In this document: piece by piece, positions 63,933 through 64,000 of the stretch
How positions within the stretch are numbered: position 1 is the first letter of the stretch
How the letters are laid out: every line of letters starts with the position of its first letter
Assembly (NCBI GenBank): GCA_018396705.1
Contig: JAGTQZ010000003.1
Location: forward strand, 62,001 to 126,000
Direction of reading: 5' to 3'
Length of the DNA: 64,000 bases
From: Candidatus Bathyarchaeota archaeon
Lineage (GTDB): Archaea > Thermoproteota > Bathyarchaeia > Bathyarchaeales > Bathycorpusculaceae
The notes under the pieces: generated by a model
Databases searched by the model: none
The model's input: the letters and a program-made list of their open reading frames with translations, nothing else
What the model was told of the DNA's origin: nothing
Position numbers and translations under genes: made by a program

Positions 63933-64000
63933 CAAGTTAGCTCAAAGCAATCAAGAAAAAACTTTAAATGAGCTAGCCCTAGTTGAGGCTGCATTATACG
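63892..64000 (+). CDS. scpB: Segregation and condensation protein B, 5' end (cut by window edge)
   Basis: A frame opening at a TTG (63892) overlaps the end of scpA by 41 bases and runs off the window. Its 36 codons end in TLNELALVEAALY, which resembles the first helix of ScpB proteins (LVEAALYVAG-type). The order smc-scpA-scpB is the usual one. Start is provisional because only a TTG is available in-frame. Confidence 0.62.
   Translation, partial: MEDLTLQEPKSALNKLAQSNQEKTLNELALVEAALY

Noticed and set aside
1-64000. CRISPR array, insertion sequence or prophage.
   Set aside because: No regularly spaced repeats, no transposase, integrase or phage structural gene was seen. Repeats at 13.3 kb are too few and irregular for CRISPR.

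Overview
The window is from an archaeal chromosome. Markers are archaeal exosome subunits (Rrp4, Rrp41, Rrp42), SBDS, an alpha-type proteasome subunit, ribosomal protein L37Ae, an LSm protein, a Rio2 kinase, class I lysyl-tRNA synthetase, CTP-dependent riboflavin kinase, KEOPS Pcc1, a UPF0147 protein and a split aconitase X. SMC with ScpA and ScpB, a PadR-run ABC locus and a tungsten aldehyde oxidoreductase cassette suggest a Bathyarchaeia-like (MCG) lineage. That assignment is inference; no marker gene was placed on a tree.

Layout. 1-2.5 kb: the end of a NurA-like nuclease, a HerA ATPase and a Nudix hydrolase. 2.6-8.7 kb: a rhomboid protease, then a tightly coupled operon encoding a PadR repressor, a DrrA/ABC-2 exporter and a MacB-type exporter, with TATC/GATA palindromes at its promoter. 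8.7-14.9 kb: UMP kinase, a metallo-beta-lactamase-fold hydrolase, a Ca/Na exchanger, a PP-loop thiouridylase, small membrane proteins, Rio2 and LSm. 15-18 kb: an MFS carrier, a CcdA-like antitoxin running antisense into an intron-containing tRNA-Tyr, and a membrane zinc-ribbon protein.

18-36 kb is one large, almost wholly leftward surface-glycan island. It holds a GalE-type epimerase, a polysaccharide pyruvyl transferase, a 1346-residue membrane protein, at least five glycosyltransferases, a second GT-C-like membrane protein and an intact UDP-GlcNAc 2-epimerase (WecB). The matching dehydrogenase (WecC) survives only as a truncated, frameshifted remnant. A methyltransferase and a small TIGR04076-like protein in the island also carry one-base frameshifts.

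36-46 kb is mostly housekeeping: class I LysRS, an FAD oxidoreductase, dTMP kinase, an HD hydrolase, both subunits of the aconitase X-type phosphomevalonate dehydratase of the archaeal mevalonate pathway, and tRNA-Arg and tRNA-Glu. It also holds a decayed cupin gene. 46-52 kb carries an aldehyde ferredoxin oxidoreductase with a MoaD-like carrier and a radical SAM maturase (frameshifted in this sequence), divergent from an ADP-forming acyl-CoA synthetase. These could together turn aldehydes into acids, acyl-CoA and ATP. 52-59 kb has riboflavin kinase, inositol-phosphate synthase and the leftward proteasome-exosome-ribosome biogenesis supercluster. 59-64 kb has a probable DUF2096 protein and the SMC-ScpA-ScpB operon, cut by the window end.

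The most unusual feature of the window is how many recognisable genes are interrupted by single-base indels, several of them in short A/T runs. Either the underlying assembly has homopolymer errors, or this region is decaying. Reads over those positions would settle which.
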